A DNA stretch of 64,000 bases from the NCBI GenBank assembly GCA_028707175.1, contig JAQTUV010000006.1, positions 1-64,000 of the forward strand. The letters run 5' to 3'. This document shows, piece by piece, positions 47,654-53,716 of the stretch (positions within the stretch are counted from its first letter, which is position 1; every line of letters begins with the position of its first letter). The stretch is from Sideroxydans sp. (GTDB lineage Bacteria > Pseudomonadota > Gammaproteobacteria > Burkholderiales > Gallionellaceae). The translations under genes and the position numbers were made by a program. Below the pieces are notes generated by a model. That model was given only the letters and a program-made list of their open reading frames with translations. It did no database searches and was not told the DNA's origin.

Positions 47654-47699
47654 ATAATACCCGGGTACTATTAGCGAGTCAATAACACCCGGGTATAAT
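47654..47699. promoter_or_regulatory. Divergent promoter region with two CCCGGG palindromes
   Basis: On the minus strand TTGACT (47677-47682) and TATTAT (47654-47659) are 17 bases apart and drive the DUF2239 operon. The perfect palindrome TACCCGGGTA (47658-47667) lies against the -10 box and a second, ACCCGGGT (47687-47694), just upstream of the -35; centres are 28 bp apart. On the plus strand TATAAT (47694-47699) could serve a divergent start at 47706, but its -35 is weak. The layout is that of a repressed promoter. Confidence 0.75.
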
Positions 47700-47705
47700 T
47701 TATCT

Positions 47706-47825
47706 ATGCCTACAACTGAATCAAAGCACAGGCCGCCCCACTTGACCGGCAATAGTCACACGAAACGCAAAGAAGCCCTCTTTAGGTTTGGGCACATCCG
47801 AATTTTTTGGGGTATGTCCGGTTAG
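47706..47825 (+). pseudogene. Possible remnant of a divergent gene (39 codons)
   Basis: From ATG at 47706 the frame reads MPTTESKHRPPHLTGNSHTK and then a different-looking tail before TAG. The first residues look like the start of a basic DNA-binding regulator, and the rest seems to have been replaced by the AAGCGGACAT-type border sequence of the next element. I cannot identify the parent gene. Confidence 0.3.
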
Positions 47826-47917
47826 CCTCATGTAGCTGTCGGATTCAGTGACTGTTTCGGTCGACTGCTTTGGCCGAGGATCGGTAGCTCCCCGTGTTGT
47901 GCGTGATCGTCTGCAAC

Positions 47918-48739
47918 TGGCACGGAGCACTCATAGCCTAAGGACATTCCAAAGCGGACGCCGACTGTAACGAAGTCATACCGCAGAATCAGATTCCGTT
48001 CAATCAACAAGGAGTCTGAAATGGAAACCATTCAATCCCACGAACCATGGAACAAAGGCAAGCTGATCGGACAGAAGCCGCCACTGAAGCTGAAGGACAT
48101 CTGGGCCATTCGCATCCATCTGCAACTCGGCAAACGTATCCGTGACCTAGCAATGTTTAACTTAGCCATTGATAGCAAGCTGCGAGGCTGTGATCTAGTC
48201 AACCTACGGGTGAGAGACGTTGCGCATGGCAATCAAATGTTGACGCGGGCGATGGTCGTTCAACGAAAAACGCAGAGGCCCGTTCAGTTTGAGCTGACCG
48301 AAGATACCAGAAATGCGGTCGCCGCTTGGATTGCCAAGGCGGGTCTGAAGTCGGAACAGCACCTGTTCCCAAGTCGGCTGCAAAACTCTCCGCATGTTTC
48401 GACCCGGCAATACGCTAGGATCGTTCACCGATGGGTCGCCGCTATTGGCCTAGATCCAAGCGCCTATGGCACACATACGATGCGCCGAACCAAGGCCACT
48501 CTGATATACCGGCGAACCAAAAACTTGCGGGCAGTACAACTGTTGTTGGGGCATTCGAAGTTGGAAAGCACGGTGAGGTACTTGGGAATTGAAGTTGACG
48601 ACGCACTGGAGATTTCCGAACAAACCGAGATATAACCAATGGGTTTGCGGCCGACTTTTAAGTTGGTCGCTTCCTAGAACTCTATAAAGCCTAATATGGC
48701 CGCTTTGCGGTAGCCTTGGGCTATGAGTGCTCCGTGCCA
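47918..48739 (+). mobile_element. Unit of 822 bp: tyrosine recombinase gene between imperfect inverted repeats
   Basis: A 26-base sequence beginning TGGCACGGAGCACTCATAGC at 47918-47943 reappears inverted at 48714-48739 with one mismatch. The match extends inward to 40 bp (47918-47957 and 48700-48739) with about 34 identical positions, sharing the inner AAAGCGG. The recombinase gene lies between. No direct target-site duplication was recognised. The structure could be a self-mobile cassette or a pair of recombination sites. Confidence 0.7.
48021..48635 (+). CDS. Short tyrosine recombinase / integrase without N-terminal arm-binding domain
   Basis: This 204-residue protein is only the catalytic domain, with Arg55 (SKLRGCDL), Lys83 (QRKTQRP), His152 and Arg155 (HTMRR), His178 (LLLGHS) and Tyr188 (TVRYLGI), so the whole active site is kept. 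The integron-specific extra helix of IntI is not seen, so it is not an integron integrase. Its sequence belongs to a widespread group of very similar 200-residue recombinases. GGAG-like AAGGAG precedes the ATG. It sits directly upstream of the cassette array and could have moved the element or the array. Confidence 0.9.
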   Translation: METIQSHEPWNKGKLIGQKPPLKLKDIWAIRIHLQLGKRIRDLAMFNLAIDSKLRGCDLVNLRVRDVAHGNQMLTRAMVVQRKTQRPVQFELTEDTRNAVAAWIAKAGLKSEQHLFPSRLQNSPHVSTRQYARIVHRWVAAIGLDPSAYGTHTMRRTKATLIYRRTKNLRAVQLLLGHSKLESTVRYLGIEVDDALEISEQTEI

Positions 48740-48925
48740 TAACCGGCCGCTCGTATTTATTTCCCAAAGAAGACATTCGTCCCCGCCCGTACTATTATGC
48801 ATATGTGGAACAGTAAATTCGGGAGATTTCAATGAATCAATTGGTTATCGAAAATATGCATTCCACACTATTATCAATAGTACAGATCGGTGGGTCTGTC
48901 TAATAACTGTTGGGCATCTCGGTAA
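48636..48925. other. Region between recombinase and first cassette, with attI- or attC-like junction
   Basis: After the right inverted repeat come AT-rich bases and a small frame, MNQLVIENMHSTLLSIVQIG... (23 residues, 48832-48903, GGGAG upstream). Right after its stop lies GTTGGGC (48909-48915), the consensus of the simple-site right core of attI and attC. The following bases TTGGGCATCTCGGTA resemble those after the attC at 51465-51532. A short ORF in front of the first cassette recalls ORF-11 of class 1 attI sites, which aids translation. Confidence 0.5.
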
Positions 48926-49603
48926 ATGACTGGTATCTGTGTAATCTTTGATTTGGACGGTACGCTCGTAGACAGCGAGGGACTTTGCAATCAAGCGTTT
49001 CTCGATCTGCTTCCGCAACTGAACGACACAGTGGAATCATTAGCCCAGCGGTATCGTGGCAAAAAGCTGGCTCCAATCCTTGCTGACCTTGAGAGCCGCC
49101 TATATCAGAAGCTGCCAGATGCGTTTGAACAGCATTATCGGCAGCGTGTCGCGAAACTCTTCTCGCGTGAGTTGAAACCTATGCCCGGAGTTCTTGAAAT
49201 GCTCGAAACCACGAATTTCCCCAAGTGCATTGCATCAAGCGGGCCTCTTTTGAAAATCCGTCAGGCGCTGCAAGTTAGCGGCATCGCCCACTACTTTGGT
49301 GACAGCATCTTCAGTTCATATGAAGTTGGCTCTTGGAAGCCGGAGCCAGGTTTATTCCAATACGCAGCAAATGCGATGGGTTTTATGCCTAGCCAATGCA
49401 TGGTCGTAGAAGATAGTGAAGTTGGGATTGAGGCAGCATCAGCAGCAGGAATGAAAGCATTCCGATATGTGCGAAATGGTGAAAAATCGCCATGCCGGAT
49501 CGGGGATGAAGTGCCGTTTGACAATATGTTGCAGCTTCCCCGATTGCTAGCTCAATTTGGCAGCAATGCCCAACCCATCATTCAACCCGGACTGGCGCGA
49601 TAA
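48926..49603 (+). CDS. HAD-family hydrolase (cassette 1)
   Basis: This 225-residue HAD-IA enzyme has FDLDGTLVDSE (motif I), SSGPLLKIRQAL (motif II), Lys in SWKPEPGLF and MVVEDSEVGIEAA (motif IV). It is like YieH and beta-phosphoglucomutase relatives, probably a sugar-phosphate phosphatase. The gene starts 11 bases after the GTTGGGC core and its 3' end lies inside the first attC site, typical for an integron cassette. Confidence 0.88.
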   Translation: MTGICVIFDLDGTLVDSEGLCNQAFLDLLPQLNDTVESLAQRYRGKKLAPILADLESRLYQKLPDAFEQHYRQRVAKLFSRELKPMPGVLEMLETTNFPKCIASSGPLLKIRQALQVSGIAHYFGDSIFSSYEVGSWKPEPGLFQYAANAMGFMPSQCMVVEDSEVGIEAASAAGMKAFRYVRNGEKSPCRIGDEVPFDNMLQLPRLLAQFGSNAQPIIQPGLAR

Positions 49604-49636
49604 AGCCGCGCCAGCCGGTTAATTCAAACGTTAGCG
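49568..49636 (+). repeat. attC site 1
   Basis: Left core GCCCAAC and right core GTTAGCG frame 69 bp with an inner stem GGCGCGATAAAGCCGCGCC and L-box pair CATTCAACCCGG / CCGGTTAATTCAA. It has all features of a recombination site of a gene cassette. Confidence 0.85.
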
Positions 49637-49643
49637 CTTTTCC

Positions 49644-50039
49644 ATGAAAAACCTCATTGATCATCTGCGGAAAAGGCGTGCGCTACTTTTGAAGGCGTAC
49701 GTCATACATGTGGGGTGGTTCGCTTCTACGTGTGCCTTTGCTGCAACGGACACAGTTCAGATCGGGCTCGCAACTTCTCTGTGGCTTGCTCTATTAACCA
49801 TGCCGCCAGTTATCCTTTACACGATTTCTGTTCATAAAGCGTGCCGAGCAATAGACCCCTCTGCAAAAACAGCAGGCTGGGTACACGTCATATTCTTCAC
49901 CATTGTTCTAACGCCTCTTGAGGCTGGGCTCGTTCTGCCGGCAAAGAATCTATTGGTGTCACCTCGTATTCTTCGCGCTTGCGACAAAGCTCTAACCCTA
50001 TGCTCAAGCGGGACAGGCCAGAAGCGGCCTGCCCTTTAG
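49644..50039 (+). CDS. Small membrane protein (cassette 2), unknown function
   Basis: This 131-residue protein has three or four hydrophobic segments (about 17-40, 43-62, 80-105) and a basic N-terminus (MKNLIDHLRKRRALLLK). I do not recognise the family. Its last codons and stop lie inside attC site 2, so part of the C-terminus (CSSGTGQKRPAL) is encoded by the recombination site. Confidence 0.7.
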   Translation: MKNLIDHLRKRRALLLKAYVIHVGWFASTCAFAATDTVQIGLATSLWLALLTMPPVILYTISVHKACRAIDPSAKTAGWVHVIFFTIVLTPLEAGLVLPAKNLLVSPRILRACDKALTLCSSGTGQKRPAL

Positions 50040-50052
50040 CTCCACGTTATGC
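49990..50052 (+). repeat. attC site 2
   Basis: Left core CTCTAAC, right core GTTATGC, with arms GGGACAGGCC and GGCCTGCCC forming the inner stem and GCTCAAG near the left core. The structure is that of Pseudomonas/Xanthomonas-type attC sites. Confidence 0.8.
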
Positions 50053-50064
50053 ATCGGAGGCCAA

Positions 50065-50610
50065 ATGAGCGAGCATGTCATTTTTGAGAGATTGCGAGAA
50101 CTTGGCGCTGGGGAGTTTGAGCATTTGAATGGAACACTACTCAGTCATTTGATAGGAACCCACGATTTGTTACATCGTTGGGGAGCAAATGAAGTTCTAT
50201 GCAAGGCAGGTCTTTATCATGCTGTGTATGGAACTGATGGCTATGATGGAAAATTACTTGCTCTAAATGAACGCTTGCAAATACAGGAGTTGGTCGGCTC
50301 GGCATCTGAAGAGGTTATTTATATGTATTGTGCTTGCGATAGAAACTTCTTTTGGCCTCAGTTCGGGGTGGTTGAGAATCCCGTTTTCCGAAACAGATTT
50401 TCTAGCGAAGAATATGTGCTAGAGAATGATGCACTCAAAAATTTCTGTGAATTAACAGCAGCCAATGAATTAGAGATCGCTGGCGGAAGCACTCAATTTA
50501 TTAGCAAATATGGGACTGGCTTGCGGTCTCTTTTCATGCGAATGAAACCCTATTTAAGCAACCCTGCTTACGATTTTTTCGTAGAGACACTAGGTGAAGC
50601 AAATGCATAA
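50065..50610 (+). CDS. DUF6817-like HD-type protein (cassette 3)
   Basis: This 181-residue protein has LNGTLLSHLIGTHDLLHRWGANEVLCKAGLYHAVYGT, a pattern known from DUF6817 proteins and similar to metal-binding HD helices (HLIGTHD, LYHAVYG). It may bind a metal or phosphate ester; the activity is unknown. GGAGG precedes the ATG. The stop overlaps the left core of attC site 3. Confidence 0.78.
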   Translation: MSEHVIFERLRELGAGEFEHLNGTLLSHLIGTHDLLHRWGANEVLCKAGLYHAVYGTDGYDGKLLALNERLQIQELVGSASEEVIYMYCACDRNFFWPQFGVVENPVFRNRFSSEEYVLENDALKNFCELTAANELEIAGGSTQFISKYGTGLRSLFMRMKPYLSNPAYDFFVETLGEANA

Positions 50611-50655
50611 CACGTCGCTCAAAGGGACGCCGCGCCCCTTAGCTTGGCGTTAGCC
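50605..50655 (+). repeat. attC site 3
   Basis: GCATAAC and GTTAGCC are the left and right cores of a 51-bp site, with TCAAAGGGAC and CCCCTTAGCTT as the inner pairs. This short GGGAC/CCCCTTAGC form is common in environmental integron cassettes. Confidence 0.85.
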
Positions 50656-50668
50656 GTCGAAAGCATCC

Positions 50669-51157
50669 ATGCCCGTAGTCCGCGAATATCTGCCGAACGA
50701 TTCAGCGCAAGTCAATGCGCTGGCTCAACTAGCCTTTGAGCAGTTCAAAGACTCGTACCACGATTGGCCGGCGTTTCTGGCAAAGATCGGAAATATGTCC
50801 GCGCTTGCCGATGTTGGAGAAGTCATTGTCGTTGAAGTGGAAGGTCAGATTGTTGGCGCTGTCGCGTATGTTGGCCCCGGTGCGCCCAAAGCGGAGTTCT
50901 TTCAGCCAGAGTGGCCGATCATGCGAATGCTTGTCGTTGCCCCCGATTTTCGCGGTCGAGGTATCGGTCACACGTTGGCGCAGGAGTGTCTTCGCCGTGC
51001 CAAGCGTGATGGTGCGACTGTCTTTGCTCTTCACACTAGCGAGCTTATGCACGTAGCTCTGCCGATGTACCAGCGCATAGGCTTCAAGTGGAAGTCCGCC
51101 GCACCAATGATTCACGGAGTCAAATACGATGTGTATGCCAAAGAAATCGGCGGCTAA
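50669..51157 (+). CDS. GNAT acetyltransferase (cassette 4)
   Basis: This 162-residue protein has the GNAT fold: MRMLVVAPDFRGRGIGHTLAQECLRRA is the acetyl-CoA loop (R/Q-x-x-G-x-G as RGRGIG) and ALPMYQRIGFKW the C-terminal beta-bulge region. The substrate is unknown; toxin- or drug-modifying activity is possible as in many cassettes. The gene ends inside attC site 4. Confidence 0.88.
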   Translation: MPVVREYLPNDSAQVNALAQLAFEQFKDSYHDWPAFLAKIGNMSALADVGEVIVVEVEGQIVGAVAYVGPGAPKAEFFQPEWPIMRMLVVAPDFRGRGIGHTLAQECLRRAKRDGATVFALHTSELMHVALPMYQRIGFKWKSAAPMIHGVKYDVYAKEIGG

Positions 51158-51204
51158 TCCTATGACTGCGCAAAAGCGCATAACCCCTTAGCTCCGCATT
51201 AGCC
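51152..51204 (+). repeat. attC site 4
   Basis: Left core GGCTAAT and right core ATTAGCC are perfect reverse complements; TGCGC/GCGCA forms the inner stem and CCCCTTAGCTCCGC matches the other sites. Length 53 bp. Confidence 0.82.
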
Positions 51205-51244
51205 CCCCCCTGAATGTCGACATTACCAAAGAGAGAGTCACAAC

Positions 51245-51442
51245 ATGCCATACGTAAATATCCAAATCACCAAAGGAGCAACAAGAGAGCAGAAGGCTCA
51301 ATTGGTTAAGGACGTAACCGATTCACTTGTGCGCGTGCTTGGCAAAAAACCTGAGCACACGCACGTCGTTATTCAGGAAATTAATGAGGATGACTGGGGG
51401 TTCTCTGGTCTACTTACGGACGAATGGAAAAAGCTCAAGTAG
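51245..51442 (+). CDS. 4-oxalocrotonate tautomerase family protein (cassette 5)
   Basis: This 65-residue protein begins MPYVNIQITKG, so Pro1 after Met removal is the catalytic base of the tautomerase superfamily, and it continues KAQLVKDVTDSLVRVLGKKPEHTHVVIQEINEDDWG, matching the family length. Such proteins tautomerise or hydrate small keto-enol compounds. The start is preceded by AGAGTCACAAC, a weak ribosome site. Confidence 0.9.
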   Translation: MPYVNIQITKGATREQKAQLVKDVTDSLVRVLGKKPEHTHVVIQEINEDDWGFSGLLTDEWKKLK

Positions 51443-51464
51443 CTGTCTTCCACCCACCTACAAA

Positions 51465-51532
51465 GCCTAACCTAATGTTCGAGTGGGACTACCGCGAAGC
51501 AACACGTACCAGCTACTCATTTAACATTGGGC
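51465..51532 (+). repeat. attC site 5
   Basis: Left core GCCTAAC, right core ATTGGGC, 68 bp long, with arms AATGTTCGAGTGGGAC and a partly complementary right half. The bases after it (TTGGGCATCTCAGTA) match the junction before cassette 1 in 14 of 15 positions. Confidence 0.72.
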
Positions 51533-51586
51533 ATCTCAGTAGCGATGACACTTTACACATCAATACCTGCATAAAGGAGGACAGCA

Positions 51587-51946
51587 ATGATAACCAAGGA
51601 GTGGGCGCAGCATTTTGCAATCGATTGGGTGGACTCTTGGAACACGCACGACCTTGATCGAGTTCTATCTCACTACACTGACGACTTCGAGATGAGTAGT
51701 CCGTTCATTGTCGCTTTTTCCGGCGAAGCTTCTGGAACATTGAAGGGGAAAGCTCAGGTTGGGGCGTATTGGCGTGCGGCTTTACAACGCATCCCTGATT
51801 TGCACTTTGAGCTAATCCAAGTATTTGTTTGCGTGAATAGCATCACCATCTACTACAAGGCCGTTTTAGGTAAGCTAGCAACCGAGGTGTTCATTTTCAA
51901 TCCAGATGGAAAAGCATTCAAAGCTCTGGCCCATTATGACAATTAG
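51587..51946 (+). CDS. SnoaL-like / NTF2-fold protein (cassette 6)
   Basis: This 119-residue protein has the SnoaL-type pattern WVDSWNTHDLDRVLSHYTDDFEMSSPF and GKAQVGAYWRAALQRIPDLHFE. These small alpha+beta cones are cyclases, dehydratases or isomerases, or just binders; no substrate can be named. GGAGGA lies upstream of the ATG. The 54 bases before it derive from the cassette junction. Confidence 0.86.
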   Translation: MITKEWAQHFAIDWVDSWNTHDLDRVLSHYTDDFEMSSPFIVAFSGEASGTLKGKAQVGAYWRAALQRIPDLHFELIQVFVCVNSITIYYKAVLGKLATEVFIFNPDGKAFKALAHYDN

Positions 51947-51961
51947 TGTCTGCGAGCTGAT

Positions 51962-52021
51962 GTCCGCCCCATCATTCCACCGGACCTGCGCGATAAAGCC
52001 GCGCACTCACGTGAGTACCTC
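51962..52021 (+). repeat. attC-like site 6, right half degenerate
   Basis: CCCATCATTC...GCGCGATAAAGCCGCGC is nearly the same as the left and centre of attC site 1, but the right core is not recognisable (GAGTACCTCGTGAATC). The site may be inactive or recombined. The GTG start of cassette 7 lies at its end. Confidence 0.6.
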
Positions 52022-52645
52022 GTGAATCAGATTTTCACTCAGATGCCATCCCTTGTGGGTGAACACTATGTTCATCGCATTCCTCTATGGCTCACCACGC
52101 TCCTGCGCCTACTTTTCGGAATCATGGCCATTGCTGCAGTCGCCATGATCTATTCGAACTGGGGCGATATGCCGCTGGGCTTTCGTGCGTTAGCTTGCGT
52201 TCTCGTGCCAGCATTAGCCTTTGGCGCGCTCCACAAAAATTTGTGGGGAACAATCGATTTTATTGCTGCTGACAACGGAATTATCTTCCCCTGTAATGAG
52301 CTTAAGGTGATTACCCTTGGCCGGGAACGCAAGAATGCATGGCTATTGGTTCCCTGGACAAACATCGCCCATTTGCGACTCGCCAAGTATCTCGACAATG
52401 ACAATGATCTGAGAACATGTGTCGCCTTTGATTTGAAAGTTTCACGGGAGGAACGAGCCGGTTTTTTCCAGCACACGACTAACCCGACAGATAGTGCAAT
52501 CCATTCGGAAAATTTCGTGTCTGTCGCCTATGGCGGTACGCCACCATCACCCAAGAAGGTCTTCACGCTATTGAAGAAATTAGAACTACGGCATAACGAT
52601 TTACTCTCCGAGACGCGCCGCGATGAAGCTGCATCGCGCCCCTGA
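52022..52645 (+). CDS. Membrane protein (cassette 7), unknown function
   Basis: This 207-residue protein begins with GTG. Two or three helices lie at about 22-67 (WLTTLLRLLFGIMAIAAVAMIY and ALACVLVPALAFGAL), followed by a soluble domain of about 130 residues with PWTNIAHLRLAKYLDNDND. I do not recognise it. The C-terminus overlaps attC-like site 7, so the last residues (ETRRDEAASRP) come from the site. Confidence 0.65.
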   Translation: MNQIFTQMPSLVGEHYVHRIPLWLTTLLRLLFGIMAIAAVAMIYSNWGDMPLGFRALACVLVPALAFGALHKNLWGTIDFIAADNGIIFPCNELKVITLGRERKNAWLLVPWTNIAHLRLAKYLDNDNDLRTCVAFDLKVSREERAGFFQHTTNPTDSAIHSENFVSVAYGGTPPSPKKVFTLLKKLELRHNDLLSETRRDEAASRP

Positions 52646-52659
52646 CTTTTGCGTCATGG
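52591..52659 (+). repeat. attC-like site 7
   Basis: Left core GCATAAC and a weak right core GTCATGG enclose a stem CGCGATGAAGCTGCATCGCG. The site is degenerate on the right but its place between genes fits a cassette border. Confidence 0.6.
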
Positions 52660-52678
52660 GTATTGAAGGACTTATATT

Positions 52679-53236
52679 TTGAAACGATTTTTACTCATTG
52701 CTGTACTTTTAATCCCAGTCGCCGCTTGGGCATTCATCAAGCCCGTGCGAGTTGTTGCTCCCGAGTTGGTCGGTATCTCATGTGGCAGTGAGTTTGTTTG
52801 CACAGACGATGCCTCTCGCTATCAGGAAGCGGCTGCACTTTATGATGAGGCTTTGCATTTTATCGGCTCAGCAGTTGGCTCAATTGAAAAACCCCCTCGC
52901 GTCATTTTTTGCTCGACTGATGAGTGCTTTCAATCTTTTGGTTTAGGAAAACGTTCGGCGGCTACGATTGGAACTTTCGGTATTGTCATTAGCCCTCGCG
53001 CTTGGAAGCCGTTCTATGTGCGCCACGAAATGATCCATCATCTGCAAAATAAGCGATTAGGCATGATCAAGATGTGGCGTGCCCCTCAGTGGTTTGTCGA
53101 AGGTATGGCGTATTCACTTAGCGAAGATCCGCGTCCAAAATTGTCCGAGCCATTTGAACATTATCGTTCCCAATTTAAAGATTGGTATACACAGGTAGGC
53201 AAAGAGCTGCTATGGACAAAGGCAAGTAACTTATGA
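52679..53236 (+). CDS. Secreted zincin-like protein (cassette 8)
   Basis: This 185-residue protein begins with TTG and has a signal peptide (MKRFLLIAVLLIPVAAWA). A metalloprotease-like motif VRHEMIHHLQNK places His116 and His120 with Glu117, and Glu141 in PQWFVEGMAYSL is a good third ligand, as in gluzincins. Four Cys in the first part suggest disulfides. It may be a small periplasmic peptidase; it lacks a known family assignment and could be inactive. The first half of attC site 8 follows. Confidence 0.7.
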   Translation: MKRFLLIAVLLIPVAAWAFIKPVRVVAPELVGISCGSEFVCTDDASRYQEAAALYDEALHFIGSAVGSIEKPPRVIFCSTDECFQSFGLGKRSAATIGTFGIVISPRAWKPFYVRHEMIHHLQNKRLGMIKMWRAPQWFVEGMAYSLSEDPRPKLSEPFEHYRSQFKDWYTQVGKELLWTKASNL

Positions 53237-53240
53237 GCAC

Positions 53241-53287
53241 GCATAACCCTGCGCTCAAGCGGGACTGCGAAAAAGCACGCAGCCCCT
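53241..53287 (+). repeat. attC site 8, left and central part only
   Basis: GCATAACCCTGCGCTCAAGC and GGGACTGCGA...CGCAGCCCC form the left core and inner stem, but after CCCCTGAA the expected right half is missing. The sequence goes on into a hairpin border motif, so the array appears to have been cut here. Confidence 0.7.
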
Positions 53288-53290
53288 GAA

Positions 53291-53317
53291 TGTCCGCTGT
53301 CAGGAGTGAAGCGGACA
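53291..53317. repeat. Border hairpin TGTCCGCT...AGCGGACA
   Basis: TGTCCGCT (53291-53298) and AGCGGACA (53310-53317) are perfect inverted repeats around an 11-base loop. It belongs to the AAGCGGACAT motif family seen at the other element borders and marks the end of the array. Confidence 0.7.
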
Positions 53318-53485
53318 GCCAGTCAGAACAATCAAACAGCCTTCTCAGCAATTCCCTAAGGTCTCTTATGGCCGATGAAGAGACGGCGGTTGTTCGGCCA
53401 TTGCGTACCATTATGCAGCTTCGCGTGGATGTCTAGTCAGCCCGCCATAGCAGACGCCCCATAAATTTCTGAACGGATATGCACA
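53318..53485. other. Gene-free stretch between the array end and the leader promoter
   Basis: No gene or clear structure is seen in these 168 bases apart from short frames on both strands. Confidence 0.4.
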
Positions 53486-53514
53486 TTGACAATTTCTTCT
53501 TCATATCAGATGAT
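53486..53514 (+). promoter_or_regulatory. Predicted promoter of the aminotransferase leader
   Basis: A consensus TTGACA (53486-53491) is followed after 17 bases by GATGAT (53509-53514). The start would be near 53521, at the ATG of the leader peptide, so the leader may be leaderless. Confidence 0.55.
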
Positions 53515-53520
53515 AAAAAT

Positions 53521-53637
53521 ATGAATCGCACATACACATCTCATCAACGCATCGCCGCCGCCCGAGCTACACGAGCCCGTCGCGCGCGCCGTGCTGCGTT
53601 CGAGAGATGCGTTGAGTCAGGTTCTGGATTGATGTAA
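53521..53637 (+). CDS. Arg/Ala-rich leader peptide (38 residues)
   Basis: The frame reads MNRTYTSHQRIAAARATRAR and then RARRAAFERCVESGSGLM. Ten of 38 residues are Arg and nine are Ala. It lies between a promoter and a terminator hairpin upstream of an aminotransferase gene, so a ribosome stalling on Arg codons could decide on termination. Too short for normal gene recognition, and no homologue is known to me. Confidence 0.45.
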   Translation: MNRTYTSHQRIAAARATRARRARRAAFERCVESGSGLM

Positions 53638-53662
53638 CCAACCACTGAATCGCAATTTCGAG

Positions 53663-53697
53663 AAGGCCACGGCACACACCGTGGCCTTTTTGTTTTT
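53663..53697 (+). terminator. Terminator hairpin between leader peptide and aminotransferase gene (possible attenuator)
   Basis: AAGGCCACGG (53663-53672) pairs perfectly with CCGTGGCCTT (53679-53688) around a six-base loop, and a T-rich tail follows. It lies 20 bases before the aminotransferase ATG, leaving no room for another promoter, so the gene must be transcribed through it. Confidence 0.85.
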
Positions 53698-53716
53698 GCA
53701 CTACAAGGAGATTTAA

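Noticed and set aside
48021-48635. Recombinase as integron integrase IntI
   Set aside because: It lacks the N-terminal domain, has only 204 residues and does not show the IntI-specific insertion before the HxxR box.
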